This document shows, in pieces, positions 52,981-61,872 of a DNA stretch of 64,000 nt. The notes beneath the pieces were generated by a model. It searched no databases. It was not told the DNA's origin and saw only the letters and a list, made by a program, of their open reading frames with translations. Position numbers and translations under genes: made by a program. Position 1 is the first letter of the stretch. Every line of letters begins with the position of its first letter. Origin of the DNA: Flavobacterium sp. UBA7680 (GTDB lineage Bacteria; Bacteroidota; Bacteroidia; Flavobacteriales; Flavobacteriaceae); assembly GCF_002482975.1 (NCBI RefSeq), contig NZ_DLHA01000043.1, positions 94,335 through 158,334 of the forward strand, written 5' to 3'.

Positions 52981-55900
52981 ATGATGTTAAAATTAAAATA
53001 TGCAATAATCACATTGCTGATAATCAGCAGTCATAATATGATGGCACAGTCAAAGACCATACAAGGGGTGATTACAGATCCCTCAGGGTTTCCTTTGCCG
53101 GGTGCCGGTGTTAATGTAGAAGGTTCCCAAAACAGTACCTCTACAGATTTTGACGGAAAGTATACTTTAAAAGGCGTGAACCCTACAGACAAAATTATAT
53201 TTTCGTTTGTTGGTCTAATTTCACAAACAATCATCGTAGGGACAAGAAATACTATTGATGTTACCTTAGCATTATCCACACAAAACTTAAATGAAGTTAT
53301 AGTAGGTTACGGAACTCAAAAGAGAACTAAGGTAACCGGAGCAATTTCGACAGTAGGTTCAAAAGATATTGCTGCAGTGCCAATTACAAATGCAGAGTCC
53401 GCTTTACAAGGTAGAGCCGCGGGTGTTACTGTTGTAAACGGTGCTCCGGGTTCTAATCCTACCGTTACCATTCGTGGTTTGGCTACCATGGGAAACAGTG
53501 CTCCCTTATATGTAATTGATGGAGTTTTGACCAGTAACTTATCTGGACTGAGCCCAAATGATATTGAATCGATGTCTGTTTTAAAAGATGCTTCAACAAC
53601 AGCTTTATACGGTTCAAAAGCTTTTAACGGAGTAATTATGGTTACTACGAAAAAAGGAAAAAAAGGACCGGGGCAGCTAAATTTTAGCACTTATGCCGGT
53701 TTTCAGACTATTACAAAAAGATATGATGTTTTAAATACGCAGCAATATCTGCAATATGCTAAAGATTTAGGAAGTGATTTAACAGCAAGAGCTGCTGAAT
53801 TTGGCAATACAAATACCAACTGGCAGGATCAAATTTTTCAAAGCGGTGTAATGCAGGATTATAATTTGAGTTTCTCAAATGGTACAGAAACTTCTACATC
53901 TCGTTATTCTGCCGAATATTTGAAACAGGAAGGAGCTGTTATCAATACTGGTTTTGAACGTTATTCGTTTAGAGCTAATAATACGCAGGATATTGGCAGA
54001 CTTAAGGTAGGAAGTAATATCGGAATCTCTTTCAGTAAAATCAATCCGGAGCGTAATTCAGGAGGAAGAACACTATTAGAGCATGCTATTAAAATGGCAC
54101 CTTATTTACCTGTTTATAACGAAGCAAGTTTAGGAGGTTATCAAGGTCCTAGCGCCATTGATGGTAATGATGCCGAAAACCCTGTTCGTGTAGCCAATTT
54201 AGGATATCAAAAAATCAATAATTTATCTATAATAGGAAATATCTACGCTGAATTAGAAATTTACAAAGGCCTGAAATTTAAATCACAAGTTTCATTAGAT
54301 TACTTTACAAGTAAGGATCATACCTTTATTCCAAGCTACGCTGACGGTTCTTATCACAGGCAGGCGTTTTCAACAACTAATGAAACAAATACCCAAGGGC
54401 AGAATATTGTTTTCGATAATAGTTTAACGTATAAAACTACGATCGCAGCTAAGCATAATATTGAGGTATTGGGAGTTATAACTAAAATTGACGGAAAAGG
54501 GCAGAATTTAGCAGCGGGAAGCCGTTACTATATTTCAAACGAAATTGATCAGCTGCGATATAATGAAGGAAGTTTGAGTTCAGGAAATTTTGAAGAAAAA
54601 AATATTGGATATATCGCGCGTATCAATTACGATTACGATGATAAATATATACTTGCGGTTTCAGGTCGTAGAGATGCTTCATCTCGTTTTGGAGCGAATA
54701 ACCGCTGGGGTAATTTCTACTCATTTGCTGTGGGATGGAATATAGCCAAAGAAAGTTTTATGGCAGATTCTGTTTTTAGTACACTAAAACTTAGAGCAAG
54801 TACAGGAACAACAGGAAATGACAGAATAGACAATTATCAATATGCCGCTACATTACTTGCTGATTATAATTATCCAATTAACGGAGGAAATGCACCAGGT
54901 GTTTCTCTTGGAGTTGCTTCTAATCCTGACTTAAAATGGGAATCTAAAAAAGATAGAAACATCGGTTTAGATTTTGGTTTGTTTGACGAAAAATTCACTG
55001 GATCTTTTGAATATTTTAATAATAAAAGCAGTGATATTCTTTTTGCAGTTCCGTTAGCAGCCTCTGTAGGATCTGCCGGCGGTGGAACTCAAATTCAAAA
55101 TATTGCCGATGTGAAAGTATCAGGATATGAAATATCATTAGGCTACAATGACAGAAAAGGAGATTTTACATGGTCTGCCGTAGCTAATTTAGGAACAAGC
55201 AAAAACGAAGTAACAAGTTTAGCGCCGGGAGTAACCAGTGTGTTAGGCGGCCCAACAGCAAGAGCAGGTTTGGAGAACTTCTCAAGACTGGAAGTAGGTC
55301 AGCCATTGTTTTATTTTTATGGTTACCAAACTAACGGAATTTATCAAAATCAGGCAGAAGTAGACGCCGTTTTTGGCCCGGGTCAAACTAATATTAAACC
55401 GGGTGATATTCGAATTGTTGACCGTGATGGTAATAAAATAATCAATTCAAATGATAAAACTAATATTGGAAATCCATATCCGGATTTTACCTATGGTTTA
55501 AACCTTACAGCAGCCTACAAAAAATTTGATTTTAATTGCTTCATAACAGGAGTTCAGGGTAACGATATTTATAACGCCAATAAATTTGATTTAACAGGGA
55601 TGAATCGTTTGTTTAATGCCAGTACAGAAGTTTTAGACAGAGCAATTGTTGTAAACGGTGTTGTAACCAATCCATCGGCTACTTTGCCAAGAGCGCAGGG
55701 AGCAGATATCAACTGGTCTTCGGCCAATCAGCGCTATATTGAGGATGGTTCTTATACCAGATTAAAAAATATCACTTTAGGATATACATTATCAGGAGAC
55801 ACATTTGACAACCATTTTTCAAATGTAAGATTCTATATAAGTGGTCAAAACCTTATTACTATTACAAATTATTCTGGGTTAGATCCTGAAATTGCACGTG

Positions 55901-55989
55901 CAGATACTAATGCAAATTCTGCAGGTATCGACTTAGGAAGATATCCACAACCTAAATCAGTAATTTTTGGACTTGATGTTAAATTTTAA
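52981..55989 (+). CDS. SusC/RagA-family TonB-dependent transporter (xylan locus, pair 2)
   Basis: A 1002-residue outer-membrane transporter. Signal peptide 1-22 (the first two residues are both Met; either can start), carboxypeptidase-regulatory-like domain (24-95, GVITDPSGFPLPGAGVNVEG), plug start LNEVIVGYGTQKRTKVTGAIS (one Val shorter than the usual EVVVVGYG), plug motif DASTTALYGSKAFNGVIMV and a barrel ending IFGLDVKF. It pairs with the SusD 8 bp downstream and probably takes up a different xylan fragment than pair 1. Confidence 0.95.
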   Translation: MMLKLKYAIITLLIISSHNMMAQSKTIQGVITDPSGFPLPGAGVNVEGSQNSTSTDFDGKYTLKGVNPTDKIIFSFVGLISQTIIVGTRNTIDVTLALSTQNLNEVIVGYGTQKRTKVTGAISTVGSKDIAAVPITNAESALQGRAAGVTVVNGAPGSNPTVTIRGLATMGNSAPLYVIDGVLTSNLSGLSPNDIESMSVLKDASTTALYGSKAFNGVIMVTTKKGKKGPGQLNFSTYAGFQTITKRYDVLNTQQYLQYAKDLGSDLTARAAEFGNTNTNWQDQIFQSGVMQDYNLSFSNGTETSTSRYSAEYLKQEGAVINTGFERYSFRANNTQDIGRLKVGSNIGISFSKINPERNSGGRTLLEHAIKMAPYLPVYNEASLGGYQGPSAIDGNDAENPVRVANLGYQKINNLSIIGNIYAELEIYKGLKFKSQVSLDYFTSKDHTFIPSYADGSYHRQAFSTTNETNTQGQNIVFDNSLTYKTTIAAKHNIEVLGVITKIDGKGQNLAAGSRYYISNEIDQLRYNEGSLSSGNFEEKNIGYIARINYDYDDKYILAVSGRRDASSRFGANNRWGNFYSFAVGWNIAKESFMADSVFSTLKLRASTGTTGNDRIDNYQYAATLLADYNYPINGGNAPGVSLGVASNPDLKWESKKDRNIGLDFGLFDEKFTGSFEYFNNKSSDILFAVPLAASVGSAGGGTQIQNIADVKVSGYEISLGYNDRKGDFTWSAVANLGTSKNEVTSLAPGVTSVLGGPTARAGLENFSRLEVGQPLFYFYGYQTNGIYQNQAEVDAVFGPGQTNIKPGDIRIVDRDGNKIINSNDKTNIGNPYPDFTYGLNLTAAYKKFDFNCFITGVQGNDIYNANKFDLTGMNRLFNASTEVLDRAIVVNGVVTNPSATLPRAQGADINWSSANQRYIEDGSYTRLKNITLGYTLSGDTFDNHFSNVRFYISGQNLITITNYSGLDPEIARADTNANSAGIDLGRYPQPKSVIFGLDVKF

Positions 55990-55997
55990 TATATAAG

Positions 55998-57494
55998 ATG
56001 ATGAAAAAAATAAAATATATAGTTGCAGCATTGTTGGGAGTTTTCGCAATAAGTTCATGTGACACTTCGGAATTAGAATTAACTAATCCAAACACGTTAT
56101 CGCCCGACACTTTCTTTAAAACCGAAGCGCAGGTAGAATCTGCTGTAAATGCAGCTTATGCAAATTTACAGACAAGAGGATTGTATGCCCGAAATCTTGC
56201 TTTTGCCATGGATCTTATGGCGCAGGACGCAGCAGGGAATCCACAATTAGAAGGTAATAAAAAACCTTTTCAGGATTTTTCGTTTAATGCAGGAAATGAT
56301 ATTATTCAGTATTACTGGGAATCTTGTTTCTTAGGAATCTCCAGAGCGAATTTTGTATTAGACAATGAAGGTAAGATAAATGATTTACCAAATTCAGTTT
56401 TATCACAAGCAAGAAAGAATAAATTTTTAGGAGAAGCACATTTTTTAAGAGCGTATTATTATTTTCTTTTAGTGAATCGTTTTGGAGATGTGCCGATTTA
56501 TAAAACCGGAACTATTACAGGAGCCGCAAGAAGTCCTAAAGCAGAAGCTTTTGATTTGATCAGAGCAGATTTAGAATTTGCTTCTCAAAATTTGCTGCCT
56601 AGAGGTACAGAAGTTGTAGGAAGAGTGACTAAAGAAGCTGCGTATGCTTATTTAGGGAAAGTTTTGTTATACGAAAAGAAATACGATCTGGCTTTAGCTG
56701 CACTTAATAATGTTACAGGATTTAGTCTTGAAGACAAAGGCAGTTTTTACAACAACTTTATGGAAGAAACAGAGCACGGTAAAGAGTCCGTTTTTGAAGT
56801 TGAATTTAATGAAAACAACGGAACTGGTAATAAATGGGATGATGCAGGAAATAGCGGCGGAACTGGTTTTGCTGAGTCAACGCTGAGAGGTCAGGAATAT
56901 GGTAATTTAAGCTGGTTCAATGTATATCCGCCAGATGCACTGCTAAATTCTTATGAGGCTGGAGATTTACGTTTTGGAGACACTTTTTATGTACCGGGTT
57001 CTAAATATTTAAACGGAACGCGTACTATGACAGCACAAAATTTTAATACATCGGCAGGTCTTAGAAATGCGGGTTGGAAAAAATATCAGAACTATTATAA
57101 AAAAGAAGATGAAGCTGTACAGTCCAGTATTAACTTCAAAGTTATGCGTTATGCTGATGTATTGCTTATGAAGGCCGAATGTGAAAACCAAAGAGACGGA
57201 GGTTCACAAACAGCAGCCATAGCCTTTATAAAAGAAGTTAGAGATCGTGCAGGTTTAACAACTACAATTACTCCAACAAAAGAAGCTGTTTTTACTGCAA
57301 TTGTTCACGAACGCAAAGTAGAATTTGCAGGAGAACAAAGCCGTTTTGACGATATTATAAGATGGGGAAATGCCAGTACAGAATTAGCAAACACTGGTTT
57401 TCAGACAGGTAAAAATGAATTGTGGCCAATACCTAACAGAGAAACATCTTCAAATCCCAATATAAAACCAAGCGATAATAATCCAGGTTACTAA
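55998..57494 (+). CDS. SusD/RagB-family lipoprotein (xylan locus, pair 2)
   Basis: A 498-residue SusD-like lipoprotein, lipobox ISSC (Cys21), mature start DTSELELTNPNTLSPDTFF. Family motifs: FLGEAHFLRAYYYFLLVNRFGDVPIY, TKEAAYAYLGKVLLYEKKYDLALA, MRYADVLLMKAECENQ and VHERKVEFAGEQSRFDDIIRWG. It is the lid of the preceding SusC. A strong terminator follows, so no further gene belongs to this operon; unlike pair 1 there is no surface glycan-binding gene after it. Confidence 0.93.
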   Translation: MMKKIKYIVAALLGVFAISSCDTSELELTNPNTLSPDTFFKTEAQVESAVNAAYANLQTRGLYARNLAFAMDLMAQDAAGNPQLEGNKKPFQDFSFNAGNDIIQYYWESCFLGISRANFVLDNEGKINDLPNSVLSQARKNKFLGEAHFLRAYYYFLLVNRFGDVPIYKTGTITGAARSPKAEAFDLIRADLEFASQNLLPRGTEVVGRVTKEAAYAYLGKVLLYEKKYDLALAALNNVTGFSLEDKGSFYNNFMEETEHGKESVFEVEFNENNGTGNKWDDAGNSGGTGFAESTLRGQEYGNLSWFNVYPPDALLNSYEAGDLRFGDTFYVPGSKYLNGTRTMTAQNFNTSAGLRNAGWKKYQNYYKKEDEAVQSSINFKVMRYADVLLMKAECENQRDGGSQTAAIAFIKEVRDRAGLTTTITPTKEAVFTAIVHERKVEFAGEQSRFDDIIRWGNASTELANTGFQTGKNELWPIPNRETSSNPNIKPSDNNPGY

Positions 57495-57541
57495 ACGATT
57501 AAATTATGTTAGTTTGAGTTAAGTAAGTTAGTATTTTTTGA

Positions 57542-57578
57542 TAAACAGTGCACTTGTAATGCACTGTTTATTTTTTTG
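57542..57578 (+). terminator. Terminator of SusC/SusD pair 2
   Basis: Perfect 11-bp stem TAAACAGTGCA (57542-57552) with TGCACTGTTTA (57560-57570), loop of 7, then seven T. Confidence 0.85.
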
Positions 57579-57620
57579 TTAAAGACAGAATTAATTTTAG
57601 ATTTCAGGTCTAAAGTTTCA

Positions 57621-57976
57621 AGTTTCAGGTTGAACTGAGGATATTTTAACGCAAAGTTCGCAAGGCTTTTTTTATCGTTTGCAACTATTAGATTTAAAAA
57701 GTTCGCAAAGCTTTGTTTTGATCGAGCTTTGCGAACTTTGTATTTTTATAAAAACCTTACATTCAGAAAAATCTTTGTATGCTTTGCGTTAAATAAAAAG
57801 TTTCAGGTTGAACTGAGGATATTTTAACGCAAAGTTCGCAAGGCTTTTTTATCGTGTGCAACTATTAGATTTAAAAAGTTCGCAAAGCTTCGTGTTGATC
57901 CAGCTTTGCGAACTTTGTATTTTTATAAAAACCTTATAGGCAGAAAAATCTTTGTGTGCTTTGCGTTAAATAAAAA
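57621..57976 (+). repeat. Tandem duplication of a 178-bp palindromic element
   Basis: Two nearly identical copies (57621-57798 and 57799-57976). Each contains a core with inverted ends TTTAACGCAAAG and CTTTGCGTTAAA (57645-57793 and 57823-57970) and an internal hairpin with arms AAGTTCGCAAAGCT/AGCTTTGCGAACTT. Differences are a handful of single bases, so the duplication is recent. No protein is encoded. Confidence 0.8.
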
Positions 57977-58028
57977 AGTTTCAGGTTTCAGGTTTCAAAA
58001 TCTACAATCTGCAATCTACAATCTGCAA

Positions 58029-59492
58029 TCAATTTCTTCTTTCCTTCAAATCTGTTTCAATTTGAATTTCCATTTTCTTATCTATTACATTAAAGCATAA
58101 TAAAATGGCACTTATAATAAATATAAAGCCCGGATAAATACTTATTGAAAGTTTAATTCCTTCTACAGCAGCCGGAACCTGATTCACTTCTTCGGCTACA
58201 TAACCATATTTAGATAAAAAAGCTGCACCTAAAGCACTGCCAATACTTATTCCAATTTTTAATCCAAAAATCATTGCTGAAAAAACAGTAGCAGTAGCTC
58301 TTCGGCTGTTTTTCCACTCGCTGTAATCAGCCACATCAGCAATCATAGCCCATAATAAAGGAATAGTTACTCCGTAGATAAATCCATGTAATAATTGGGT
58401 CAAAAAAACCATTGCAATAGCTGTTCTGCTGTAGAAATTAAATAGGAGTAAACTCAGAGCAGATAAAAAAATGAAGATGATATAAATATTTCTTTTTCCA
58501 AATGAATCTGCAAGAGGTTTTGAAAACATGATTCCGAATATCATAAAAAGAATTCCTCCGCCATTAAAAAGACTAAAAGCAGAAGTTGGAGCATCTTTTG
58601 GCCATTGAAAATTTACAAATCCCATTGCTATTAATGAATTATTTAGTCTTTCAATAAAAGCTGTAAAACCAATATCATTCAAAAAAATGGTCTGAGCTGC
58701 GGGATCTAAGTAATATTTAAAGTAAAAAACATACATACCGCCCTTTAAAGACAAAGTTATAAATACCAGAATAGTAACCAGTAAGATAACCAGCCAAGGT
58801 CCATTTTTAGACAAATCAATAAAATCCTGTTTAATTGAAGATTCCTGATTTTTTGCAGGAATGATTCTTTCTTTGGTAGTGAAAAAAGTAATCAGAAAAC
58901 AAATTACTCCAATAAAAGCAAATAGTATCATGGTGTTTTTAAAACCAACTGCTTTATCTCCATTTCCTAAAATTAAAACAAATGGCAGTAAAAGCGACTG
59001 TACAATAAATTGAGCTATCATAACAGCAACAAAGCGATAGGAGGAAAGACTGTTTCGTTCTTTCATATCACCAGTTAAAACGCCGCTCAAAGCAACATAC
59101 GGTAAATTATTTGCGGAATAAAGCAGCACTAAAAAAAAGTAAGTCAGTAATGCATAAGTTGTTTTACCTGTTATTCCAAAATCCGGAGTTAAAAAAGACA
59201 ACACAGCAGCAATCCCAAAAGGCAAGGCCGTCCATAATATCCAAGGCCTAAACTTTCCCCATTTGGTTTGAGTACGGTCAGCAATAACGCCCATGATGAT
59301 ATTAAAAAAAGCACCAATAAAACCTCCCGTAAAAATAATAACGCTTGCTGTTCCGGCAGGAATTTTATATACATCAGTATAAAAGAAAGCCAAAAAAGTC
59401 AGCAGAGTCTGAAAAATCAAATTCGCTGCAAAATCACCTAAACCGTAACCTGTTTTTTCTAGTATAGAAAGCTTTTGGGATGTATTACTCAT
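58029..59492 (-). CDS. GPH-family sugar:cation symporter (XynP/MelB-like)
   Basis: A 487-residue inner-membrane transporter with about twelve helices. The N-terminus EKTGYGLGDFAANLIFQ and the loop ADRTQTKWGKFRPWILW (about 77-93) are signatures of the glycoside-pentoside-hexuronide:cation symporter family; WAMIADVADYSEWKNSRRATA (about 375-395) is the second conserved loop. It would carry xylose, xylobiose or related products from periplasm to cytoplasm. It is divergent from the GH8 exo-oligoxylanase gene, and both promoters carry the operator found before GH3 and GH43, which ties it to the xylan genes. Confidence 0.92.
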   Translation of the reverse strand: MSNTSQKLSILEKTGYGLGDFAANLIFQTLLTFLAFFYTDVYKIPAGTASVIIFTGGFIGAFFNIIMGVIADRTQTKWGKFRPWILWTALPFGIAAVLSFLTPDFGITGKTTYALLTYFFLVLLYSANNLPYVALSGVLTGDMKERNSLSSYRFVAVMIAQFIVQSLLLPFVLILGNGDKAVGFKNTMILFAFIGVICFLITFFTTKERIIPAKNQESSIKQDFIDLSKNGPWLVILLVTILVFITLSLKGGMYVFYFKYYLDPAAQTIFLNDIGFTAFIERLNNSLIAMGFVNFQWPKDAPTSAFSLFNGGGILFMIFGIMFSKPLADSFGKRNIYIIFIFLSALSLLLFNFYSRTAIAMVFLTQLLHGFIYGVTIPLLWAMIADVADYSEWKNSRRATATVFSAMIFGLKIGISIGSALGAAFLSKYGYVAEEVNQVPAAVEGIKLSISIYPGFIFIISAILLCFNVIDKKMEIQIETDLKERRN

Positions 59493-59697
59493 AAATATTT
59501 AAGGATTGCTTTTACAGGTTTATATCCTGTTATATTAATTGCAGATTATTTTTGAGGCGCATTTCTATAAAAAAATAACACTTCATTTTGCTCTATTTTA
59601 CTTGGAATGTTTAATGTAAAAATAGCTTGAAAGTTGAAAAAAAGTGTATCATTTTTGAAGCCTATATTAACATATTTGAAGCATGAGTTTGTTTCAA

Positions 59698-59740
59698 TAA
59701 ATCTATTAAATGATTAATTTTTAAAACAACCAGTTGTTTT
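59698..59740 (-). promoter_or_regulatory. Symporter promoter with operator over -33
   Basis: Operator AAAACAACCAGTTGTTTT (59723-59740) is palindromic except at its two central bases. On the minus strand TTG (59729-59727), 21 bases, then TAGATTTA (59705-59698), a 7 of 8 match to TAnnTTTG; same spacing as the GH3 promoter. Confidence 0.6.
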
Positions 59741-59802
59741 AAATTTTTATATTATAATAAAAAAAATATTTTTAATCCTAATGTTTATTGATATTATTTT
59801 TG

Positions 59803-59841
59803 CGCAACCAGTTGTGTGTTAGTTGTTTTTGTGTATATTTA
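59803..59841 (+). promoter_or_regulatory. GH8 promoter with operator over -33
   Basis: Operator CGCAACCAGTTGTG (59803-59816). TTG at 59812-59814, 19 bases, then TATATTTA (59834-59841). Layout and spacing equal those of the GH43 promoter at 41835-41873. Confidence 0.65.
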
Positions 59842-59878
59842 AATTATTTATAGAAGACTAACAAATAAACTGAACAAT

Positions 59879-61162
59879 ATGACTGTATATCAAATTACTA
59901 CAAATGAATATTTGGTTAGAATCCGACTTTTTATTATCGTTTTTGCCTTAGTTACTCCGACTTTTGCCATTAGTCAAAATAAAAACAAATCAGATAAACC
60001 TCAATACCGCAATCTTTTTGCAGCAGCGGGTTATAGTCAAATTGATATTGATAAGAAATTAACGAAAGTCTATTATGATGTTTTTGAAGGGCCAAATAAG
60101 GTATATTTTGAAGAAGGAGATTCGTTAGGATATGTTTCTGATATCAAAAATAACGATGCCCGTACCGAAGGAATGTCATACGGAATGATGGTTGCTGTTC
60201 AGCTCGATAAAAAAGAAGTTTTTGATCGTCTTTGGCGATGGTCTGTAAAATATATGCAGCATCAGGATGGACCACGAGAAGCTTATTTTGCATGGAGTGT
60301 AAATCCGCAGACTAAAAAACAGAATTCTCCCGGTTCTGCTTCAGATGGAGAATTGTATTATATAACCAGTCTGCTTTTTGCTTCTAATAAATGGGGAAAT
60401 ACTACTGGAATAGATTACTACAAAGAAGCCAGAAGAATATTAGACGCTATGTGGAAAAAAGACGGTACGGGAAATATCTATAATATTATAAATATCGAAC
60501 ACAAGCAGATTTCCTTTGTGCCGGAAGGAGGGGGCTACAACTGGACAGATCCTTCTTATCATGTTCCTGCATTTTACGAAATCTGGGCATTATATGCCAA
60601 AGACGGCCATGAACAGTTTTATAAAGAATGTGCCGATGTTTCGCGTAATTTTTTGCATAAAGCCTGTCATCCTGTAACAGGTCTAAATTCAGATTATACC
60701 GAATTCAACGGAGAACCGCATCCAACGCCCTGGATGCCGCCCGGATTCCGTTATGATTCCTGGCGTGTTCCTATGAATATTGCAATGGATTATACATGGT
60801 ATGGAAAGGATAAAAAATGGCAGGAAGATTATGCGAAGCGATTTCAAAATTTCCTTAGATCAAAAGGATTAGATACTTATGAAGATCAGTTTAATCTGGA
60901 TGGTTCTACACCTGATTTTATTCTTCAGGCAGGTTCTGTAAAAAAACTTAGACATTCAATTGGGTTAGTGGCAACTGCAGCTACGGCATCATTAGTAAAT
61001 AAAGATAAAGCCAGTATGGATTTTGTTCATGCTGTCTGGAATGCTAAACTAGAACCTTATGAAGACGGTTATTTTGATCCATACTATGATGGGTTGATGT
61101 ATCTTTTTAGTCTAATGCATCTTAGCGGAAAATATCAAATAATAACTCCGGAAATAAAATAG
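59879..61162 (+). CDS. GH8 reducing-end xylose-releasing exo-oligoxylanase
   Basis: A 427-residue enzyme with an N-terminal membrane/signal segment (about 13-32) and a GH8 alpha-toroid (about 42-420). Catalytic acid Glu97 lies in NDARTEGMSYGMM and Asp156 in SASDGELYY, both hallmark positions of GH8. The overall pattern (RNLFAAAGYSQIDIDKKL, PTPWMPPGFRYDSWRVPMN) fits the Rex subgroup, which removes xylose from the reducing end of xylo-oligosaccharides by inversion; members cutting chitosan or cellulose look different here. It is divergent from the symporter and would act just before uptake. Confidence 0.88.
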   Translation: MTVYQITTNEYLVRIRLFIIVFALVTPTFAISQNKNKSDKPQYRNLFAAAGYSQIDIDKKLTKVYYDVFEGPNKVYFEEGDSLGYVSDIKNNDARTEGMSYGMMVAVQLDKKEVFDRLWRWSVKYMQHQDGPREAYFAWSVNPQTKKQNSPGSASDGELYYITSLLFASNKWGNTTGIDYYKEARRILDAMWKKDGTGNIYNIINIEHKQISFVPEGGGYNWTDPSYHVPAFYEIWALYAKDGHEQFYKECADVSRNFLHKACHPVTGLNSDYTEFNGEPHPTPWMPPGFRYDSWRVPMNIAMDYTWYGKDKKWQEDYAKRFQNFLRSKGLDTYEDQFNLDGSTPDFILQAGSVKKLRHSIGLVATAATASLVNKDKASMDFVHAVWNAKLEPYEDGYFDPYYDGLMYLFSLMHLSGKYQIITPEIK

Positions 61163-61202
61163 CTTTTTAAATCCAGATCCTCTTTTGAACTTTCTTTTAT
61201 GT

Positions 61203-61242
61203 ATAAAAGGAGTAACAGGACAAACGCTGTTACTCCTTTTTA
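61203..61242. terminator. Bidirectional terminator between GH8 and the oxidoreductase gene
   Basis: 14-bp stem AAAAGGAGTAACAG (61205-61218) with its complement at 61227-61240, loop of 8; T runs on both strands serve the convergent genes. Confidence 0.85.
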
Positions 61243-61245
61243 TAT

Positions 61246-61872
61246 TCAATTTGTTAGTGCAACATATTGATAAAGCCTCAATGGATTTTCTGCTTCAGTA
61301 ATTAAGAATTGGGCAACATCGGCTCTTGAAATTTTTCCAACTTTCATTCCTTTTTGAAGTTCTGATATTGTTTTATAAGTTGACTGTGCATCTCCGTTCG
61401 TTAGCATTCCAGGTCTTATGATTTCCCATTTCATAGTGCTTTTGGTGATTATTTCTTCCATTACTGTTTTATTGATGTATTGGGCTTTTAGGAATAACGA
61501 AATCACCGTTCGCATAAAAAAGCTCAAATAATTTTTACTTTCTCCCGCTCCAAAACCTGTAATAACCAAAACTGGTGAAGAAAATTTTAAATCATCAGTA
61601 ACCTTAACCAATGCATTGGCAATATCAGAAAATAACGTAGTTGCTTTTTTATTTTTTGTTCCAACGGTTATAAGTACCGCTTCAGAACCAGTTATGGCAT
61701 GCTTTAAATCTATTAGTGATGTTGCGCTGCCATTTATTTTAATAAGATTGGGATGATTTGGAATCTGATCAGTATTTGTTGATAATGCCGTTACAATGTG
61801 ACCTTTTTTAAGAGCCAGTATAACAGATTCCAGTCCAATTCCTGCTCCAGCTCCTATAATTGCTATATTCAT
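61246..61872 (-). CDS. NAD(P)-binding Rossmann oxidoreductase (NmrA/SDR-like)
   Basis: A 208-residue protein with the dinucleotide loop GAGAGIGLES (7-16) after MNIAIIGA, strand-helix repeats, and EIIRPGMLTNGD (about 152-163), which is common in atypical SDR proteins of the NAD(P)H-binding (NmrA/HSCARG) group. The SDR Tyr-x3-Lys catalytic pair is not seen, so it may be a redox sensor or a degenerate reductase. It starts at the base after the stop of the inositol-phosphatase-like gene, so the two are translated from one mRNA. Confidence 0.82.
   Translation of the reverse strand: MNIAIIGAGAGIGLESVILALKKGHIVTALSTNTDQIPNHPNLIKINGSATSLIDLKHAITGSEAVLITVGTKNKKATTLFSDIANALVKVTDDLKFSSPVLVITGFGAGESKNYLSFFMRTVISLFLKAQYINKTVMEEIITKSTMKWEIIRPGMLTNGDAQSTYKTISELQKGMKVGKISRADVAQFLITEAENPLRLYQYVALTN

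Larger units (their letters stand above)
57495..58028. other. Intergenic region with tandem 178-bp repeat
   Basis: 534 bp between the convergent SusD 2 and symporter genes. It holds a terminator, two tandem copies of a 178-bp unit and short simple repeats (TTTCAGG at 57978-57996; an ATCTACAATCTGCA duplication at 58000-58030 that reaches the symporter stop). A 64-residue frame here is an artefact of the repeat. Confidence 0.65.
59493..59878. other. Divergent regulatory region between symporter and GH8
   Basis: 386 bp with no gene. Two copies of the AACAACCAGTTGTT operator, 78 bp apart, are placed over the -33 elements of the two divergent promoters. Confidence 0.65.

Noticed and set aside
57621..57976. 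CRISPR array
   Set aside because: There are only two long tandem copies with internal palindromes, no regular short repeats and spacers, and no cas genes.
57906..58100. 64-residue frame over the 57.9-kb repeat and symporter end
   Set aside because: It is made of the repeat element and antisense symporter sequence.
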